Shown: positions 24,719 through 34,745 of the stretch, one piece after another
Position numbering within the stretch: position 1 is the stretch's first letter
Layout of the letters: every line of letters begins with the position of its first letter
Assembly: GCA_014896535.1 (NCBI GenBank)
Contig: JADBKE010000019.1
Span: 1 to 64,000, forward strand
Source: Candidatus Fermentithermobacillaceae bacterium
Lineage (GTDB): Bacteria > Bacillota > Sulfobacillia > Fermentithermobacillales > DUSS01
DNA length: 64,000 nt
Direction: 5' to 3'
Notes under the pieces: generated by a model
The model's database searches: none
What the model was told of the DNA's origin: nothing
Seen by the model: the letters and a program-made list of their open reading frames with translations, nothing else
Made by a program: the position numbers and the translations under genes

Positions 24719-26833
24719 CTAGGGCCCGCTCGGTGATGTTGGCTGGGTGGCCGGGGGCTCACCCGGAGCCGTGTGGTACGTGCAGAACTGCGTCGGCTCG
24801 CGTCCCTTGATGAAGAGGTCTTCGCCGATATCCGAAGGCGGACAAAACGGACCCGGTAAGAGCCCCGATTTTCTGCAGAATTTTGAGGATACGATGTTCG
24901 GCGGAACTGCAAAATCGGAAGGTGGCACGTCCTTGAGTATTTCCTTCATCATGCGGTTCCAGATCATCGCCGGGTAACTTCCGCCCGTGACTTTCCACTG
25001 GGACATATTCTTGTCCTGATCGAAACCCATCCAGACGATGCCCACCATTTCCGGCGTGTAACCGCAGAACCAGGCATCCGTATAACTCGAAGTAGTCCCG
25101 GTTTTTCCCGCGCAGGGTCTGCCGATATTGGCAAGCTGGCCCGTCCCGCCGGGTTTCGTGATGACGTCCTTGAGCATGCTGGTCATGAGATACGCGACCT
25201 GCTCCGACATGACGATGCTTCGTTTGGGTTGAGTTTCTTCCAGAACGTTACCTTCCTTGTCCTCAACCCTCAGAATCGCCACCGGCTCGACCTTTATGCC
25301 CCTGTTGGCCAGAGCGCTGTAAGCTTCGGCCATTTCGATGACGCGCACACCGTGGGTCAGGCCTCCAAGGGATAGGACCATGGTGTAATCGGTCTTGCCG
25401 TCGTCGGATGAATCCTTATCCAGCGTAGTAATGCCAAATCTTTCACAGGACTCGACCCCGACCTTCGGCGTTATCTGCTCAAGCACCTTAAAGGCCACCA
25501 CGTTCACGGATTCCCTTACGGCGTCCCTGATGGTGATGAGTCCTCTGAAGGTGCCGCCGTAGTTCTGGGGTGAAAACTCTTCACCTGTGTAGGGGTCTTT
25601 CCAGGTGTAGGGAGAGTCGTCCACTACCGTCGCCGGGCTCATGCCCATTTCGAGAGCGGGAACGTATACCGCCAGCGGCTTGATGGCGGAGCCTGGCTGT
25701 CTCGTTGTGTCCACCGCCCGGTTCCAGGTGAGCATTCCTTTGTGCTCTCTTCCTCCGACCATGGCCAGGATGTGGCCGGTTCTCGCATCCATTACGATTG
25801 CCGCAGCCTCGACGTGATCCTTACCCTCCACAATGGGAAACACGGGATCGAGCACTGACGCTATGGCTTCTTCCACCGCCTTCTGAGCGCTGGGAACGTA
25901 GGTGGTGTAGATCCTCAGACCACCTCCGTACACCAGTTCCTTGGGATATCGCGAGAGGAGTTGCTTCAAGACATAGTCGAAGAAGTATGCGCCTTCGGGT
26001 ACCACCATGCCGCCCTTGTACGGAATTGGCCGGAACGGCTCGGCTTTTCCGCGATCGGCCTCTTCCTTGGAGATAAAACCGTATTGAACCATTTTATCCA
26101 GTACGTTGTTGCGCAGGGCTATGCACTGGTCGGGCCGCTTCTCGGGATCGTATAGCGAAGGACCGTGGATGAGTCCCGCCAGGAAAGCTCCCTCTCCCAG
26201 CGACAGCTCGGATGCGGACTTTCCGAAATACACCCGGGCAGCGGCTTCGATGCCGTAAGCGTTTCTTCCGAAGAATACCTGGTTCAAGTACATTTCGAGG
26301 ATCTCGTCTTTGGTAAAGCTCCGTTCCAGTCTGACCGCTAGGATCACATCCTGGATTTTTCGCTTGAGGGTTCTGGCGGGCTCGAGGAAAGCGATTTTGG
26401 CCAACTGCTGGGATATGGTACTTCCGCCCTCCCGTATGGACTGGCTCCTCAGATTCACGTAAAGGGCCCTCAAGATAGCTCTCAGGTCAAATCCTTTGTG
26501 CGTGTAAAACCTGTGGTCCTCCTGGGCTACAACGGCATCGCGTACATACTTGGGGACATCCTCGAGGTCGATGGGTATTCTGTACTCGCTGGACCGCAAC
26601 TCAGTCCACAGATTGCCGTTGGCATCGAAAACGTAGGATGCCTGCGTGGGCTTAGGTTCCAGCGAAGAAAGAGCGGGAAGGGTTCTCACCGCGTCGAAAA
26701 CGAAGAGGCCTACCGCAAGCGCCCCGGTAAAGCCTATGATCAGTATGACATAGAGGATTATGTCCAAAATGGGAGTTTTCCGCCTGGTCCTCCGCAAAAG
26801 CCATTCCTCCGTATCACGCAAGGTTGCTCGCAC
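24719..26833 (-). CDS. Class A penicillin-binding protein (glycosyltransferase/transpeptidase)
   Basis: 704 residues. Cytoplasmic tail and one membrane helix (IILYVILIIGFTGALAVGLF), a GT51 glycosyltransferase domain with catalytic Glu in AQEDHRFYTHKG and GGSTISQQLAK, then a transpeptidase domain with GSAIKPL (SxxK), ESVNVV (SxN) and GKTGTTSSYTD (KTG). It polymerises lipid II and cross-links the wall outside the cell. The GTG start at 26833 lacks a clear ribosome site; an in-frame TTG at 26821 is another choice. A TATAAT on the minus strand (26900-26905) may be its -10. The C-terminus ends in a Pro/Thr-rich tail. Confidence 0.94.
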   Translation of the reverse strand: MRATLRDTEEWLLRRTRRKTPILDIILYVILIIGFTGALAVGLFVFDAVRTLPALSSLEPKPTQASYVFDANGNLWTELRSSEYRIPIDLEDVPKYVRDAVVAQEDHRFYTHKGFDLRAILRALYVNLRSQSIREGGSTISQQLAKIAFLEPARTLKRKIQDVILAVRLERSFTKDEILEMYLNQVFFGRNAYGIEAAARVYFGKSASELSLGEGAFLAGLIHGPSLYDPEKRPDQCIALRNNVLDKMVQYGFISKEEADRGKAEPFRPIPYKGGMVVPEGAYFFDYVLKQLLSRYPKELVYGGGLRIYTTYVPSAQKAVEEAIASVLDPVFPIVEGKDHVEAAAIVMDARTGHILAMVGGREHKGMLTWNRAVDTTRQPGSAIKPLAVYVPALEMGMSPATVVDDSPYTWKDPYTGEEFSPQNYGGTFRGLITIRDAVRESVNVVAFKVLEQITPKVGVESCERFGITTLDKDSSDDGKTDYTMVLSLGGLTHGVRVIEMAEAYSALANRGIKVEPVAILRVEDKEGNVLEETQPKRSIVMSEQVAYLMTSMLKDVITKPGGTGQLANIGRPCAGKTGTTSSYTDAWFCGYTPEMVGIVWMGFDQDKNMSQWKVTGGSYPAMIWNRMMKEILKDVPPSDFAVPPNIVSSKFCRKSGLLPGPFCPPSDIGEDLFIKGREPTQFCTYHTAPGEPPATQPTSPSGP

Positions 26834-27101
26834 AACGAGTTTACTCTACATTACGACCGCAGCCCGGTCGGCGATGCAGGTAGGCCTGAATTCGGAGTTA
26901 TTATATCACCCTTGCCGTATGCGCCGGTATGGCGTGTAGCTGCCGGCATACTCTTAGGGTCCAATGGTGGTCATTTCCAAAGAGCGCTATCCGCGTCTTG
27001 GTTTCCTGGCGCTTCTCCCGCGGGACAAGCTAATCTGTGCTCCGAGGGAGGCAGGGGCGGGGTTTCGTCGGGGTGCTAGCCGCGCGAGGTAGCTATTGCG
27101 G
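26834..27101. other. Divergent intergenic region between pbp and tyrS
   Basis: No gene or RNA motif is recognised. It holds a minus-strand TATAAT at 26900-26905 that may serve the penicillin-binding protein gene. No T-box sequence is seen before tyrS, unlike thrS and pheS. Confidence 0.4.
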
Positions 27102-27130
27102 TGGACAGTCTAACCCGACGATGCGATAAT
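27102..27130 (+). promoter_or_regulatory. Putative promoter of tyrS
   Basis: TGGACA (27102-27107) and GATAAT (27125-27130) with a 17-base spacer, 30 bases before the likely TTG start of tyrS. Each hexamer is one base from consensus. Confidence 0.55.
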
Positions 27131-27159
27131 CAAGAGCATAAGACGTGGGGGTGGGCAGG

Positions 27160-28410
27160 TTGAGTCGTACAGACGAAGACATCGTCCGCGAAACCGGGCG
27201 GCAGATGGAATTGCTTTGCCGGGGTACCCTGGAGGTTGTGACTAAAGAGGAGCTTTCCGCCAAGATTCGCCGGTCGCTCGCAGAGGGAAAGCCGCTCAAA
27301 GTCAAACTCGGGGTGGACCCCAGCGCTCCTGACCTTCACCTGGGCCACGTCGTCGTCATGAGAAAGCTCAGGGAGTTTCAGGAGTGCGGTCACGAGATTT
27401 ACTTCGTAATCGGCGATTTCACCGGGATGATCGGAGACCCGTCCGGCCGGTCGGAGACCCGGCCCCAACTGTCCCGGGAGCAAGTGCAAGCTAACGCCGA
27501 AACATATCGCAGACAAGCGTCGCTGATTTTGGATCCCGAGAAGACCCACACGGTTTTCAACTCTCAGTGGTTATCCAAACTTGACTTTTACCAGGTAATA
27601 CACCTGGCTTCCAAATTCACGGTAGCACGCATGCTGGAGAGGGATGACTTCCAGAAAAGATACGCCCAGGGACATCCCATAGCCATTCACGAGTTTCTGT
27701 ACTCCCTGGCCCAAGCCTATGATTCGGTGGCCCTGGGGGCCGACGTGGAGCTCGGCGGTTCTGACCAGACCTTTAACCTTCTGGTGGGGCGCCACATACA
27801 AAGGGAGTACGGACAGGAGCCGCAGGTGAATATGACGATGCCGCTTCTCGTGGGCCTCGACGGGCGCAACAAGATGTCCAAGAGCCTCGGCAATTACGTC
27901 GGGGTTACGGATAGTCCCGGCGAAATGTTCGGAAAGATCATGTCGTTGCCCGACTCCCTGATGAAAGATTACTTTGTGCTTGTCCTGGGGGACGACCCCA
28001 GCGCCGTCGATGCAATAATGCGTGACATTGCCGCGGGTAAGTCCCACCCCATGGATGTCAAACTGACGCTCGCCCGAAGGATCGTAGCGATGTTTTACGG
28101 TTCGTCGCAGGCATCCTGGGCCGAAAGGGAGTTCCTCAGAGTGTTCAGGGAAAAGGAACTCCCCAGCGAGATCAGTGTGGTGACGCCCCGGGAACTCAAA
28201 CCCGGAGAAAGCGTGGGAGTGGCCCGGCTCCTGGTTTTGCTGGGGCTTGTGCCCTCTTCCAGCGAAGGGCGCCGGCTGATCGCCCAGGGAGGCGTTAGGA
28301 TCGACGGAGAGACGGTGGCTTCCGAGTCCGACTTCGTCTCGGTGAGAGAGGGCATGCTCGTCCAGGTCGGCAAGAGAAAAGCTTGCCGGGTGAGTTTCAA
28401 CCGGTCATAG
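27160..28410 (+). CDS. tyrS: Tyrosyl-tRNA synthetase
   Basis: About 416 residues. Class I signature [13 protein letters not shown] (HIGH), specificity region [25 protein letters not shown] and a C-terminal S4 RNA-binding domain ([17 protein letters not shown]). The HLGH form and the S4 tail place it in the TyrZ-like branch. I prefer the TTG at 27160, preceded by GGGGGTGGG; the GTG at 27145 has no ribosome site. It stands alone under its own promoter with no T-box. Confidence 0.95.
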   Translation: MSRTDEDIVRETGRQMELLCRGTLEVVTKEELSAKIRRSLAEGKPLKVKLGVDPSAPDLHLGHVVVMRKLREFQECGHEIYFVIGDFTGMIGDPSGRSETRPQLSREQVQANAETYRRQASLILDPEKTHTVFNSQWLSKLDFYQVIHLASKFTVARMLERDDFQKRYAQGHPIAIHEFLYSLAQAYDSVALGADVELGGSDQTFNLLVGRHIQREYGQEPQVNMTMPLLVGLDGRNKMSKSLGNYVGVTDSPGEMFGKIMSLPDSLMKDYFVLVLGDDPSAVDAIMRDIAAGKSHPMDVKLTLARRIVAMFYGSSQASWAEREFLRVFREKELPSEISVVTPRELKPGESVGVARLLVLLGLVPSSSEGRRLIAQGGVRIDGETVASESDFVSVREGMLVQVGKRKACRVSFNRS

Positions 28411-28538
28411 GACTGCGCGCTGCCAAAAAGAGGCCTCCACGGCGGATGTCCCGACGCACCGGCGTCGGGTGCCGGAGCACGTCTGAAGTCACGGGCGAAT
28501 AAATATGAAAAGCCCGGTCCCCAAAGGAGTCGTGCTCT

Positions 28539-29213
28539 GTGTTCCGCCGGCGCTTCGTAAGACGACGATCGCCTCAAAGAGGCGTTTTCTGGCTGCTTGC
28601 GTTTGTCGCAGCGGCCGTCTTCGCCTTTGCGTTCGTGGAACGCTCGGTGGTTCCCACTCTTGTAGCGCTGGCCGAATCGGAGGCTTCCGGCGCCGCAAAC
28701 CGGCTTATCGTTGATACGGTCCGGAGCGAGGTACTGCCGTTCCTCCAGGATAAGCATCTCGTCGAGTTTGTGACCGGCCCGTCGGGGGAGATCGTATTTG
28801 TCAGGGTGAATACTGCGTACCTCGGCGAGGTGGAAGCTATATCCCTTCGAGCGCTTCAAGACGGGCTGGCCAGAGTCGGGGCCTTCAAAGTGTACGTGCC
28901 GCTGGGTCAGTTGGTTGGATCGCGGATACTTGCCGCATCCGGACCGAAAGTCCCCGTGACGCTCATCCCCGCCGGGGTAGTCAGCACGAAGATCGCTGAC
29001 AGCTTTGAGGTGGCTGGGATAAACCAGACGAAGTATACGCTTTTCCTCACGGCGAAAGTCTCGATTAAGGTGGTCATACCGTTGGTGTCCTCTTCTACGG
29101 TCGTCTCCGCGGAGGTTCCGCTTGCGACCGTGCTCATCCCCGGGAAAGTTCCCGACACATACTTGTCCTTGCCATCGCCGGCAAACCCGTCGTCGCAGGG
29201 CCAGGGGAAGTGA
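28539..29213 (+). CDS. yunB: Sporulation protein YunB
   Basis: About 224 residues. One N-terminal membrane helix (GVFWLLAFVAAAVFAFAFV), then the YunB domain (ANRLIVDTVRSEVLPFL, VSTKIADSFEVAGINQTKY, VVSAEVPLATVLIPGKVPD). In B. subtilis yunB is in the sigma-E regulon and loss impairs sporulation; its biochemical role is unknown. GTG start with AAAGGAG upstream. Confidence 0.88.
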   Translation: MFRRRFVRRRSPQRGVFWLLAFVAAAVFAFAFVERSVVPTLVALAESEASGAANRLIVDTVRSEVLPFLQDKHLVEFVTGPSGEIVFVRVNTAYLGEVEAISLRALQDGLARVGAFKVYVPLGQLVGSRILAASGPKVPVTLIPAGVVSTKIADSFEVAGINQTKYTLFLTAKVSIKVVIPLVSSSTVVSAEVPLATVLIPGKVPDTYLSLPSPANPSSQGQGK

Positions 29214-29408
29214 CGCCCGGGTTTCAGGACAAACTCTTGTTGAAGCTCGCCTGTCCGCGGCGTATTCTCTTTCTGGGAATTAGTCTTTGCCTGCGGGAGA
29301 TATCTGTGCCTGGCGGACCGCCTGAAAAATCGAAAATCCCCAGACGCGGGGTCCGAGGAGTGGGCCGACCCAGGACGGGGCTTCCCCTGGGCAATGGAGG
29401 GGTCTCTC

Positions 29409-30176
29409 GTGGATGCCGCAAAAAAGGCGAGCGAGATTGTGGAATGGATGAGGGAGGCCGGAAGTAGAGCGGGGACGGACGGTGCCGTGGTGGGAGTCTC
29501 CGGTGGTGTGGACTCGGCGGTAACCTTGATGTTGTCCTGCCGCGCGTGGCCCGGAAAGACTCTGGGACTGGTCCTACCCTGTCATTCCGACCCCAAGGAC
29601 GTGGAAGATGCCCTCAGGGTCATCCGGTTTGCCGGGTGCGAGTACAGGGTCATAGATCTTTCCCCTGCCTATGACCTCCTGGTGGCCTCCTTCGATGCGG
29701 CTGACCCGAGCGGGTTGGACCTGTGGGACAGAGCTTCTTTGGATCGGCAGAAACTTGCCCGGGCGAACCTCAAGCCAAGGCTCAGGATGCTCACCCTCTA
29801 CTACCACGCAAACGCCTTGAACAGGCTGGTCGTGGGAACCGGAAACCGTTCTGAGATTTACGTGGGCTACTTTACCAAGTACGGTGATGGAGGAGTCGAC
29901 ATCCTGCCCCTCGGTGATCTGGTGAAACGGGAAGTCAAGGATATGGCGAGGTATTTCGGCCTACCTGAAGACATAGTCGAACGGGTTCCTTCGGCGGGAC
30001 TGTGGCCCGACCAGACCGACGAAGGAGAGATGGGCGTTGAATACAGGCATCTCGACGGCTACCTCAGGGGCGAACCGGTGCCTCCCGAAGTTGTAAGAAA
30101 GGTCGAGGAGATGCACCAGAGGAGCGCTCACAAGAGACAAATGCCTGCAACGCCCGGTTGCGGTCGAGGAGGATGA
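29409..30176 (+). CDS. nadE: Ammonia-dependent NAD+ synthetase
   Basis: About 255 residues. ATP-pyrophosphatase loop GVSGGVDSAV near the N-terminus, and conserved LVVGTGNRSEIYVGYFTKYGD with SAGLWPDQTDEGEMG. No glutaminase domain, so ammonia is the likely nitrogen donor. It adenylates and amidates nicotinate adenine dinucleotide, the last step of NAD synthesis. A GTG at 29409 has GGAGGGG seven bases upstream; the ATG at 29394 overlaps that site. Confidence 0.94.
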   Translation: MDAAKKASEIVEWMREAGSRAGTDGAVVGVSGGVDSAVTLMLSCRAWPGKTLGLVLPCHSDPKDVEDALRVIRFAGCEYRVIDLSPAYDLLVASFDAADPSGLDLWDRASLDRQKLARANLKPRLRMLTLYYHANALNRLVVGTGNRSEIYVGYFTKYGDGGVDILPLGDLVKREVKDMARYFGLPEDIVERVPSAGLWPDQTDEGEMGVEYRHLDGYLRGEPVPPEVVRKVEEMHQRSAHKRQMPATPGCGRGG

Positions 30177-30179
30177 CCC

Positions 30180-30950
30180 ATGTCAGGACATTCCAAGTGG
30201 GCTAACATCAAAAGGCACAAGGCAAAGATGGATGCGCTCAGGTCCAATATCATATCCAAAGCCCTCAGGGAGATCATGCTGGCTGCAAGACAGGGAGGAG
30301 GCAATCCCGAGGCCAACCTCCGGCTGAGGGTTGCCATCGAGAGAGCCAGAGAAGCTAATGTCTCGATGGATAGCATAACCAGGGCTATAAAGCGGGGAAC
30401 CGGTGAACTCGAAGGCGGAAACCTGGAGGAAGTTACCTACGAAGGTTACGGTCCCGGTGGCACGGCCGTTCTCGTGGAGGCCGCCACGGACAACCGGAAC
30501 AGGACCACCTCGGATTTGAGATACATCTTCTCTAAGCACGGTGGGAAACTTGGAGAAGTCGGCTCGGTGGCGTGGATGTTTCAGCCGAGAGGCTATATTT
30601 CTCTGGAAAAAACCGGGTTGTCCGAAGACGAGGCCCTGTCCTTAGCCATTGACGCTGGCGCTTTGGATTTCAAAGTGGAAAAGGAATGCTTCGAGGTGTA
30701 CACCGAGCCAGCGGACCTCATAAAAGTGAAGGAATCTCTGGAAAAGGCCGGGGCGAAGGTGATCACCGCCGAGGTGACCATGGTGCCGCAGACCACCGTG
30801 TTTCTTACGGGTGAGGACGCCCAGCGAATGCTCAAGTTGATGGACGCTCTGGAGGAACACGACGACGTTTCCAAGGTATACGTCAACTTCGATATACCCG
30901 AAGAAGAGATGGAAAAGAGTCTGCTCGAGAGCGCAAAGGGCGACGAATGA
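30180..30950 (+). CDS. yebC: YebC/PmpR-family protein
   Basis: 256 residues with the standard start MSGHSKWANIKRHKAKMD and the family motif YEGYGPGGTAVLVEAATDN. Annotated as a transcriptional regulator by family; recent work on YebC proteins links some of them to translation of proline stretches. It starts three bases after nadE. The same gene precedes ruvC in many bacteria. Confidence 0.94.
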   Translation: MSGHSKWANIKRHKAKMDALRSNIISKALREIMLAARQGGGNPEANLRLRVAIERAREANVSMDSITRAIKRGTGELEGGNLEEVTYEGYGPGGTAVLVEAATDNRNRTTSDLRYIFSKHGGKLGEVGSVAWMFQPRGYISLEKTGLSEDEALSLAIDAGALDFKVEKECFEVYTEPADLIKVKESLEKAGAKVITAEVTMVPQTTVFLTGEDAQRMLKLMDALEEHDDVSKVYVNFDIPEEEMEKSLLESAKGDE

Positions 30951-31047
30951 TTGAATAGCACCCCCCTCTCCGTGGGAAGATAGATCGTCCACAAGGAGCG
31001 TTTACGCTATCGGAGTGGACAAGGATGCCCGAGGGGAGGAGGGGACT

Positions 31048-31593
31048 GTGAAACGGTTTCGTCCCGACGCGTGGTGGAAGGCCATCGGCGTCCTGGCGCT
31101 CGTGACGGCTGTCCTTGCCGGGATAACCTGTTATGCCCTCGTGTCAAGGCGAAGGCCCCAAGCGGGGGAAGGCGCTTCTCCTGAAGGGCCGGTCCGGGCG
31201 GTCTTCGAAACCCGCTATTTGCTCTGCGGTTGCGTTGCGGTGGAGGAACGGGAACTGGAAGGGGGCAAGATCGACGTGTCGTCCCCTTCCGGCACCCCCG
31301 CGTGGCAGCTTGCCAGCGCACGCGAGGGGCGACCGTGCTTTTTCCGCGTGGTCGACGATTATTGCCCGGAACACTCCCGCTTCCGGCTGATAACCCTCAA
31401 GGACGGCGTGGTGGCCGTGTACAGGGGGAAGAGGGTCGTCGGGGGTTTTCTTCTCAAAACGTACCCTGAACTTCAAGAGCGCCTGATGACTTCCGATACC
31501 AGGCAGGTTCTCACAACGGGGGTTCTGGTGGAGGGTGACCCGCGCGAAGTGGACCAGACCGTCAAACTGTACCTTGAAGGGATCATCGACTGA
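31048..31593 (+). CDS. BofC C-terminal domain protein
   Basis: About 181 residues. N-terminal membrane helix (WWKAIGVLALVTAVLAGITCYALV), then a region with three Cys, and a C-terminal BofC-like domain (FRLITLKDGVVAVYRGKRV, DPREVDQTVKLYLEGIID). BofC in B. subtilis restrains the intercompartmental sigma-K checkpoint; the relation here covers the C-terminal domain and the function is inferred. A GTG at 31048 follows GGGGAGGAGGGG. It sits between yebC and ruvC, where clostridia often carry it. Confidence 0.75.
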   Translation: MKRFRPDAWWKAIGVLALVTAVLAGITCYALVSRRRPQAGEGASPEGPVRAVFETRYLLCGCVAVEERELEGGKIDVSSPSGTPAWQLASAREGRPCFFRVVDDYCPEHSRFRLITLKDGVVAVYRGKRVVGGFLLKTYPELQERLMTSDTRQVLTTGVLVEGDPREVDQTVKLYLEGIID

Positions 31594-31785
31594 CATTGAA
31601 ACGATGACCAAAGGCCGTTCAACAAGTTACTGTTCGCTGGCCTGGTGGCTCGAAGGCGAGGTAGCGGATCCGAGCCCGGGCTGACCGAGCCAGCTCGGTG
31701 CACTTGCCCGGGAATACCGAGCGCACCGGCGGAAATCTCGAAGGAAGTGCGGCGGATTCTGTCGAAGCCCTTCGGGGTGATGCTG

Positions 31786-32292
31786 GTGAGAATATTGGGC
31801 ATCGACCCGGGTACCGAGAGGACCGGGTACGGCGTGATAGAGGTTTCCGGTCAGTCTCTGACGTGCCTGGACTACGGGTGTATCATAACGGATAAAGGCA
31901 TTTCCCTGCCTGAGAAGCTCCTTTCCATTCACGAGAGGGCCACGGGCGTAGTCGCAAAGTGGAGTCCTGACATCATGGCCGTCGAGCAAGTGTTTTTCTC
32001 CCACAACGCGAGGACGGCGTTTCAGGTGGGTCAAGCCAGAGGTGTCATCCTTCTGGTGGCGGCCGCCTTCGGGATGGAGCTGGATGAGCTCAGCCCCGTC
32101 GAGGTGAAATCCGCCGTGGTCGGTTACGGAAACGCTTCCAAAGAGCAGGTTAAGGCTATGACCCGGGTGATCCTGGGTCTTGACCGCGTGCCGGAGCCGG
32201 ACGATGCCGCTGATGCGCTTGCGTGCGCCATCGCTTCTTCCGTAAAGAGGACCTTTAAAGCCCATCTCGAAAGGGTTGAAGACCGAGTATGA
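31786..32292 (+). CDS. ruvC: Holliday junction resolvase RuvC
   Basis: About 168 residues. Catalytic acids are visible in LGIDPG, AVEQVFF and DDAADALA. It nicks Holliday junctions held by RuvAB. I choose the GTG at 31786 (GGGGTG six bases upstream); the ATG at 31780 abuts that site. It overlaps or abuts ruvA, and ruvC-ruvA-ruvB form one operon. Confidence 0.95.
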   Translation: MRILGIDPGTERTGYGVIEVSGQSLTCLDYGCIITDKGISLPEKLLSIHERATGVVAKWSPDIMAVEQVFFSHNARTAFQVGQARGVILLVAAAFGMELDELSPVEVKSAVVGYGNASKEQVKAMTRVILGLDRVPEPDDAADALACAIASSVKRTFKAHLERVEDRV

Positions 32293-32314
32293 TAAGGGAA
32301 GAAGGCTGATCCGA

Positions 32315-32911
32315 TTGATATCCGAGCTCCGAGGTACCGTTCTTGCCTGCCGGGGATCGAAAATCGTCCTCGACGTGAACGGAGTCGGGTTCGAGGTTAA
32401 CGTGGGCCCCGACCGGGCCAGTGCCTACCGCCCCGGGCAGGAAGCACGCGTGTTTACCCGGCTCATTTTCCGCGAGGACGGGCTTTATCTTTACGGCTTT
32501 CAAGCTGAGGAAGAGAGGGCGGTATTCGATCTCCTCCTCACCGTTCGGGGCATAGGCCCGAAGCAAGCTTTGGCTCTAGCAGCTTTTCTTGAACCATCCG
32601 ACTTTTACAGGGCGGTGCTTTCCCAGGACGATGCCACCCTCGCGAAGTGCCCGGGGGTGGGGAGGAAAACCGCTTCCCGAATCTTGGTGGAACTCAGGGA
32701 CAAAATCGGGTTGGCTGCTGAGGAAAGATGTGGTTCCCGGACGAGCAAACCGGCGAATGTGTGGGAAGATGCGCTGGAGGGCCTGGTAGCTTTGGGCTAT
32801 ACTCAAGAAGAGGTTCGTCCGATACTGGATGAGGTCAAGCGGGAGGGCGTGGCTTCAGACCTGGAAACCATCCTGAGGGAGGCGCTGAAGAGGATTGCCA
32901 GGCGACGGTAA
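32315..32911 (+). CDS. ruvA: Holliday junction branch migration protein RuvA
   Basis: About 198 residues. OB-fold start ISELRGTVL, helix-hairpin-helix segments ([36 protein letters not shown]) and a C-terminal domain III. Start codon TTG at 32315 gives the usual RuvA N-terminus; an in-frame TTG at 32276 inside ruvC is less likely. RuvA tetramers hold the junction and load RuvB. Confidence 0.94.
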   Translation: MISELRGTVLACRGSKIVLDVNGVGFEVNVGPDRASAYRPGQEARVFTRLIFREDGLYLYGFQAEEERAVFDLLLTVRGIGPKQALALAAFLEPSDFYRAVLSQDDATLAKCPGVGRKTASRILVELRDKIGLAAEERCGSRTSKPANVWEDALEGLVALGYTQEEVRPILDEVKREGVASDLETILREALKRIARRR

Positions 32912-33947
32912 GAGATCTCTCGACGAAAGGATAACTTCAGCTCAAAAACTCCCCGGGGACGAGGGTTTTGAAGAGTCGCTGAGGCCGTACTTTCTTTCCG
33001 AATACATCGGACAGGCCCGGGTCAAAGAAAACCTGGCCGTTTACATCGAAGCAGCTCGAATGCGCAAAGAACCCATGGACCACGTGCTGCTTTCAGGTCC
33101 GCCGGGCCTGGGAAAGACTACCCTAGCCCACGTCATCGCCAACGAACTTGGCGTGGGTATAAGGGTCACTTCGGGGCCGGCTATAGAGCGGGCGGGGGAT
33201 CTCGTGGCCATCCTGACGTCCCTCGAGGACAGGGACATACTCTTCATCGACGAGATCCACCGGCTGAACAGAACCTGCGAAGAAGCTCTGTATCCCGCCA
33301 TGGAGGACTTCGTTTTCGACTGGGTTTCCGGGAAAGGGCCCTCTGCCCGAACGTACAGGATAAAAATACCCAGGTTCACCCTGGTGGGGGCCACCACCAG
33401 ACAGGGTCTCCTCACCTCGCCTTTGAGAGACAGATTCGGGATAAACCTGAGGCTTGAGTACTACAGCTGCGACGAATTGCTGCAGGTGGTGTTGCGTTCG
33501 TCGAGGATCTTGAAGATTCCCGTGGACGAAGAAGGTGCGCGTGAGATAGCTTCGAGATCTCGGGGTACTCCCAGGGTGGCAAACCGGCTCCTGAGGAGAG
33601 TCAGGGATTATGCGGAAGTGAGAAAAGACGGCAGGATCACCAGAGAGGTAGCGCGAGAAGCTCTGGACTTGCTGGAGATCGATGAGGCGGGGCTGGATAA
33701 GCTCGACCAGGAGATACTTCGAACCATAGCATACAAGTACGGAGGCGGTCCGGTGGGGCTCGCCACCGTCGCGGCTGCTCTTTCAGAAGATCCCGAAACC
33801 ATCGAATACGTGTATGAACCGTACCTCCTCCAGTTGGGGTTTCTGGAGCGAACGGCCAGAGGGCGAGTCATCACGCCGCTCGGCCTGAAACATCTGGGTT
33901 CGAACCCGGCCCGACCCGCTCAGGGGGGGTTGTTCCCCCAGGCATGA
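32895..33947 (+). CDS. ruvB: Holliday junction branch migration helicase RuvB
   Basis: 350 residues. Walker [16 protein letters not shown], Walker [13 protein letters not shown], sensor 1 [19 protein letters not shown] and a C-terminal winged helix. Hexameric AAA+ motor that drives branch migration with RuvA. The TTG start lies 17 bases inside the ruvA end. Its stop overlaps the queH start by four bases. Confidence 0.96.
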   Translation: MPGDGKRSLDERITSAQKLPGDEGFEESLRPYFLSEYIGQARVKENLAVYIEAARMRKEPMDHVLLSGPPGLGKTTLAHVIANELGVGIRVTSGPAIERAGDLVAILTSLEDRDILFIDEIHRLNRTCEEALYPAMEDFVFDWVSGKGPSARTYRIKIPRFTLVGATTRQGLLTSPLRDRFGINLRLEYYSCDELLQVVLRSSRILKIPVDEEGAREIASRSRGTPRVANRLLRRVRDYAEVRKDGRITREVAREALDLLEIDEAGLDKLDQEILRTIAYKYGGGPVGLATVAAALSEDPETIEYVYEPYLLQLGFLERTARGRVITPLGLKHLGSNPARPAQGGLFPQA

Positions 33948-34495
33948 GAGTGCTTCTTCACACGTGTTGCGGACCATGCGCGATTTTCCCGGCGTCGCTG
34001 CTGGAAGCCGAGGGTTTCTCGGTGACTTTGTTTTTCTACAATCCGAACGTGTTTCCCGTGGAGGAAAAGGTTAGGCGCTGGGATGCTCTGGCATCGCTGG
34101 CGAAAGAAGAGGGATGGAGCGTCGTGTATGACGACGCACCTTACGAAGATTACGAGTCGCGCGTTGCTACGCCGGAAAAGCCCCGGCGTTGCCAGGAGTG
34201 CTATTTGATGAGGCTGGAGAAGACGGCTCGGACCGCCGTTGATGGCGGGTATGATGCCTTTTCCACCACGCTGCTGGTGAGCCCGTACCAGAGACACGAA
34301 GATGTTCGCCGGACCGGCGAGCTTCTGGCGAGCAGATTCGGAGTCTCGTTTATGTACAGGGATTTCCGGGTAGGTTACCGGCGAGGACGAAACGCCGCCA
34401 GAGGAAAACACATATACATGCAGAATTACTGCGGATGCGCGCGAAGCATGGGAGAGCGCGCCGCGATGGGCGCGCCTTCCCGGACTTCTCTGTGA
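33944..34495 (+). CDS. queH: Epoxyqueuosine reductase QueH
   Basis: 183 residues. The adjacent cysteine motif HTCCGPC, a second cysteine pair CQECYL, and YCGCARSM match QueH (former DUF208), an iron-sulfur enzyme that reduces epoxyqueuosine to queuosine in tRNA. It replaces QueG in many Firmicutes. queA and tgt follow, so three steps of queuosine modification are clustered here. Confidence 0.92.
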   Translation: MRVLLHTCCGPCAIFPASLLEAEGFSVTLFFYNPNVFPVEEKVRRWDALASLAKEEGWSVVYDDAPYEDYESRVATPEKPRRCQECYLMRLEKTARTAVDGGYDAFSTTLLVSPYQRHEDVRRTGELLASRFGVSFMYRDFRVGYRRGRNAARGKHIYMQNYCGCARSMGERAAMGAPSRTSL

Positions 34496-34508
34496 GAGAG
34501 GGGTGCAC

Positions 34509-34736
34509 ATGCTGGGGTTCTCGGATTTTGGCCGGATTCTGATGGTATTCGGGGTACTCCTGCTGGTATTCGGTGCGTTTTTGACTTTCAGCAGCAGGTT
34601 CTTCTCCCTCGGTCGCCTGCCGGGAGACATCTTGATACGGCGGGGAAACTTCACCTTCTATTTTCCCCTGGCCACTTCGTTGCTCTTGAGCGTGGTTTTG
34701 TCGTTGGTCTTGTGGCTGGCGGCACGGGGGAGGTAA
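34509..34736 (+). CDS. DUF2905 small membrane protein
   Basis: About 75 residues with two membrane helices around the family signature FSLGRLPGDILIRRGNFTFYFP. Function unknown. It is commonly found between ruvB and queA in clostridia. The ATG at 34509 follows GAGAGGGG; a GTG at 34503 is possible. Confidence 0.85.
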   Translation: MLGFSDFGRILMVFGVLLLVFGAFLTFSSRFFSLGRLPGDILIRRGNFTFYFPLATSLLLSVVLSLVLWLAARGR

Positions 34737-34745
34737 AGGCCTGGA

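Noticed and set aside
26834-27160. T-box leader for tyrS
   Set aside because: No T-box sequence or terminator hairpin found, in contrast to thrS and pheS.
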